Shown piece after piece: positions 6,064 through 7,475 of a stretch of 7,475 bases of DNA (position 1 is the first letter of the stretch; each line of letters opens with the position of its first letter). The DNA is taken from the NCBI GenBank assembly GCA_050942615.1, contig JBMNNQ010000062.1, positions 1-7,475 on the forward strand, given 5' to 3'. A model generated the notes under the pieces. That model saw only the letters and a list, made by a program, of their open reading frames with translations, did no database searches and was not told the origin of the DNA. The position numbers were made by a program, and so were the translations under genes. Source of the stretch: JAAZMI01 sp050942615 (GTDB lineage Bacteria; Bacillota; Dethiobacteria; DTU022; UBA8154).

Positions 6064-7077
6064 ATGTTTGTTGTTTTTCTTTCCCCCAAAAAGAAGTATG
6101 CTTTTTTACTGGTTATAATTTTAATTGCCGGTGCACTTTTCTTTAGAAACAGCTACTGGGGATACTTTAAAAAGCAGGCTTACGGTGTTAAACCAGGGGT
6201 GGTTATTGGGGAAGAGGGTTTGGAGGGTCTGACCCAGGAGGAAGTGGAGGCAGCCGTGACAGCGGTCTTTGGTGGGTGGCACGTCGAACCGGTCGATGCC
6301 CAGTTCGATCCCCAATTTGACATAATTATACCGGAGCTATGGGGCTATGAAGTTGACATCCCGGCAACAGTTGCAAAAATTATGTCTGCTGCCAAAAATG
6401 AAGAAGTGGAACCAGTTTTAAAACCTTTGCGCCCGGAGATTACCATGCAGGATTATCCCGGGGCATTTATTGAAAAGGGCAACCCCCAGAAAAAGAAGGT
6501 TGCCTTAATGGTCAATGTGGCCTGGGGGACAGAACACATTTTGCCCATGTTGGAAATTTTCGATGCCGGGGATGCACAGGCCACCTTTTTTGTTGTGGGG
6601 AAGTGGGCCCAAAAAAATGAAGATCTGCTGCAGGAAATCAGCCGCCGGGGGCATTTGCTTGCCAACCACGGCTTTAGTGACGCTGTTGTCTTTACAGAAA
6701 TAAGTGTTGCAGAAATGGAACATAGTTTAAGGGAAGTAAATGAAATTGTGCAGGCAGCCACGGGGCAGGTACCGTGTTATTTTACACCGCATAAAGGCGC
6801 TTATAACGAGCTGGTATTGGAAACAGTTGCCCGCCAGGAGATGCGCATGCTGATGTGGTCTATTGATACGGTGGACTGGATGAAGCCCGGGGTGCAAAAG
6901 ATGAAGGAAAGGGTTTTGGGGAACCTGCATCCGGGGGCCATTATCCTTGCGCATCCCACGGCAGATACAGTAGATCTTTTTGCAGAAATCGTGCCTATTA
7001 TTAATGACAAGGGGTTTAAGTTGGTCACGATGGCTGAATTGTTAAACCCGGATGAGCCCCCGGCTGTATTAAAATGA
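6064..7077 (+). CDS. Membrane-anchored protein with VanW/YoaR-type putative peptidoglycan-binding domain and degenerate polysaccharide deacetylase domain
   Basis: The product has 337 residues. A basic start is followed by a membrane segment (about 12-27). Residues about 40-130 resemble the putative peptidoglycan-binding domain found before VanW domains: YGVKPGVVIG, LEGLTQEEVEAAV, PVDAQFDP, a G-x-x-VDIPATV-x-x-IM stretch, then PEIT. Residues about 145-328 have a CE4 deacetylase fold (ATFFVVGKWAQ at 173-183). Its motif 1 is MVNVAWG (149-155), without Asp; motif 2 is NHGFSD (201-206), with Asp replacing the second His; and motif 3 is TPHKG (241-245), not RPPYG. Motif 4, WSIDTVDW (265-272), and motif 5, LAH (295-297), are intact. 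The metal site looks broken, so a binding or structural role outside the membrane seems likelier than catalysis. It lies four bases after the first deacetylase gene and overlaps the next gene by four bases. The fold is fairly sure; the role is unknown. Confidence 0.82.
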   Translation: MFVVFLSPKKKYAFLLVIILIAGALFFRNSYWGYFKKQAYGVKPGVVIGEEGLEGLTQEEVEAAVTAVFGGWHVEPVDAQFDPQFDIIIPELWGYEVDIPATVAKIMSAAKNEEVEPVLKPLRPEITMQDYPGAFIEKGNPQKKKVALMVNVAWGTEHILPMLEIFDAGDAQATFFVVGKWAQKNEDLLQEISRRGHLLANHGFSDAVVFTEISVAEMEHSLREVNEIVQAATGQVPCYFTPHKGAYNELVLETVARQEMRMLMWSIDTVDWMKPGVQKMKERVLGNLHPGAIILAHPTADTVDLFAEIVPIINDKGFKLVTMAELLNPDEPPAVLK

Positions 7078-7475
7078 GACGAAGCATTATTTTAATGATC
7101 AAGGGAACATCACTTTCCTTAATCGCCCTGCTATTGCTTACCGGTTGCCTGGCGTTGGGGATCAGGGAAGGCTACCGGCGGTTCAGGTACGGTGTACAGG
7201 AGGGTGTATTTTTGGCTGACATACCTCTTGGCAGGAAGCTGCAGCATGAGGTCTATGCACAGGTTGTCTCCCTGGCTGAAAACTCTTTCCAGCAACCCCG
7301 GAATCCCTTTATTGATCCTCTCACCGGTCAGCTGTTACCGGCACAGCCCGGGCAAAAAATTGATGTTCAGGCTACTGTGGAACAGATCATGCAATCCAGG
7401 CCGCGCGCTGTTCTAAAGCCGGTCATTGTTCCTTTGGAACCGGAAATAACAGCCGATCTTTATCGGCAGATCCGG
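7074..7475 (+). CDS. Putative lipoprotein with VanW/YoaR-type N-terminal domain, 3' truncated
   Basis: An open frame of 134 codons begins at ATG 7074, which overlaps the preceding TGA (ATGA), and runs off the window end without a stop. Residues 11-30 are hydrophobic and contain a lipobox-like LTGC with Cys25, suggesting a membrane-attached lipoprotein; an uncleaved signal anchor is the alternative. After YGV (39-41) the sequence follows the same pattern as the preceding protein's N-terminal domain: EV, IDP, TG, a G-x-x-IDVQATV-x-x-IM stretch (about 93-106), LKP, and PLEPEIT. This pattern precedes VanW domains in known proteins, so a VanW or deacetylase domain may follow beyond the window. No clear Shine-Dalgarno is seen, so translation probably depends on coupling. 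Gene existence is well supported; the function is unknown. Confidence 0.75.
   Translation, partial: MRRSIILMIKGTSLSLIALLLLTGCLALGIREGYRRFRYGVQEGVFLADIPLGRKLQHEVYAQVVSLAENSFQQPRNPFIDPLTGQLLPAQPGQKIDVQATVEQIMQSRPRAVLKPVIVPLEPEITADLYRQIR

Noticed and set aside
7192..7416. 74-codon + strand frame near the window end
   Set aside because: It overlaps the lipoprotein gene in another frame, has no ribosome-binding site, and shows no domain pattern, whereas the frame from 7074 does.

Overview
The window looks like chromosome from a Gram-positive, Clostridia-type bacterium, plausibly a spore-forming relative of the Peptococcaceae or Desulfotomaculum group. Three things point there: strong AGGAGG-like ribosome-binding sites, non-ATG starts (CTG and TTG), and the gene order nrnA - truB - ribF - rpsO - pnp - polysaccharide deacetylase. 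The same neighbourhood, ending in the deacetylase gene ylxY after pnp, is known from Bacillus subtilis. The taxon is inferred from gene order and protein features, not from a search. All genes are on the + strand and no coding gap exceeds about 130 bases.

Positions 1-2614 hold the translation and RNA-processing part. The 3' part of nrnA (nanoRNA/pAp phosphatase) is followed by truB (tRNA pseudouridine-55 synthase) and ribF (riboflavin kinase/FAD synthetase). The only start for truB that keeps its catalytic domain is a CTG codon placed right after an in-frame TAA.

Positions 2636-5256 hold a transcription unit with its own convincing SigA-type promoter and a structured leader of about 75 bases. 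rpsO (ribosomal protein S15) comes first, then a GC-rich hairpin terminator or attenuator, then pnp (polynucleotide phosphorylase). The pnp stop codon lies inside a perfect 17-bp inverted repeat. PNPase and NrnA work in sequence in RNA decay: PNPase shortens RNA from the 3' end and NrnA-type enzymes finish the short oligonucleotides.

Positions 5343-7475 hold a three-gene cell-envelope cassette, packed with a 4-base gap and then an ATGA overlap. The first protein is a membrane-anchored deacetylase-fold protein (YlxY-like by position). The second has a membrane anchor, a VanW/YoaR-type putative peptidoglycan-binding domain and a second deacetylase fold. The third is a truncated putative lipoprotein starting with the same kind of domain. 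Both deacetylase domains have lost canonical catalytic motifs, and each keeps motifs the other has lost. This reciprocal degeneration, with the shared N-terminal module, is the most unusual signal here. I saw no tRNA, rRNA, insertion sequence, CRISPR array or phage feature.
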